A stretch of DNA of 64,000 nt from Castellaniella sp. S9 (GTDB lineage: Bacteria > Pseudomonadota > Gammaproteobacteria > Burkholderiales > Burkholderiaceae_B), in NCBI RefSeq assembly GCF_027257175.1, contig NZ_JAPFGD010000013.1, positions 1-64,000 of the forward strand, written 5' to 3'. The translations under genes were made by a program, and so were the position numbers. Below the pieces are notes generated by a model. It did no database searches, was not told where the DNA came from, and saw only the letters and a list, made by a program, of their open reading frames with translations. This document shows, piece after piece, positions 63,941 through 64,000 of the stretch. How positions within the stretch are numbered: the stretch's first letter is position 1; each line of letters starts with the position of its first letter.

Positions 63941-64000
63941 TCAGGCACCCATGGCCTGGATCCAGCCCAGGCCCTCCCGGGTGTCGCCGGCCGGCTTGTA
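63941..64000 (-). CDS. hyi: Hydroxypyruvate isomerase, C-terminal end (runs off the right edge)
   Basis: Only 19 codons are visible, reading YKPAGDTREGLGWIQAMGA before the stop at 63941. The YKP...LGW ending and position before glxR match Hyi (hydroxypyruvate to tartronate semialdehyde). A glyoxylate carboligase (gcl) would be expected just outside the window. Confidence 0.8.
   Translation of the reverse strand, partial: YKPAGDTREGLGWIQAMGA

Overview
The window is chromosomal DNA of high G+C from a betaproteobacterium. It is most likely of the order Burkholderiales, family Alcaligenaceae (Bordetella/Achromobacter/Castellaniella-like). This is inferred from the gene order tRNA-Tyr/Gly/Thr-tuf, parB-parA-rsmG-mnmG and gyrB-dnaN-dnaA / rpmH-rnpA-yidD-yidC-mnmE, and from many TRAP transporters. 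No species assignment is possible from sequence reading alone.

Layout. (1) 1-1140: the end of a leftward tRNA-tuf operon with a near-consensus promoter. (2) 1325-5682: leftward parB-parA-rsmG-mnmG operon with overlapping stop/start codons. Three parS sites lie just upstream (5880-5990), so this is the chromosome-partition locus and the origin must be near. (3) 6.1-13.8 kb: a mixed patch between the two core blocks. It holds a cold-shock gene, a YbdL-type aminotransferase, an intergenic region with two perfect DnaA boxes (origin candidate), a metallophosphoesterase, a Fic protein, a universal stress protein, VapBC, a lone PIN protein, a deaminase and an M23 peptidase. (4) 13.9-24.8 kb: gyrB, dnaN, dnaA leftward; rpmH, rnpA, yidD, yidC, gabD, mnmE rightward. 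(5) 24.74-26.58 kb: a decayed integrative element in the 3' end of mnmE. It carries an integrase stub, a second gene stub and a self-inhibited Fic protein, and it is bounded by two copies of the mnmE 3' end (each encoding FCIGK-stop). (6) 26.6-41 kb: ohrR-ohr, transporters (MFS, DMT, NarK-type), a MetE-like protein, an HMA protein with an altered metal site, an aldo/keto reductase, dinB, mmsA with a divergent LysR regulator, an EamA exporter, an ArgD-type aminotransferase and a MOSC protein. (7) 41-64 kb: a large C2/2-hydroxy-acid catabolic region.

The last region reads as one physiological unit. Malate synthase G (glcB) and a GntR/FCD regulator are transcribed leftward. A 14-kb rightward operon follows: fused FAD/Fe-S 2-hydroxyacid dehydrogenase, GlcG, glyoxylate aminotransferase, TRAP system 1, crotonase, family III CoA-transferase, TRAP system 2, amidase. 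A leftward operon (hyi-glxR-ttuD-glcG-pyk-SHMT-like) meets it tail to tail. Together they would take up one or two organic acids or amides, release glyoxylate, and assimilate it through malate synthase and through the tartronate semialdehyde-glycerate route to pyruvate. The imported substrate cannot be named from sequence. The crotonase lacks both classical catalytic glutamates, so its step is probably not a standard hydration.

The most unusual items are the mnmE-end element with its Fic cargo, the glyoxylate region with a non-canonical crotonase, hairpins between the binding-protein and membrane genes of both TRAP systems, and the leaderless self-overlapped ohrR promoter.
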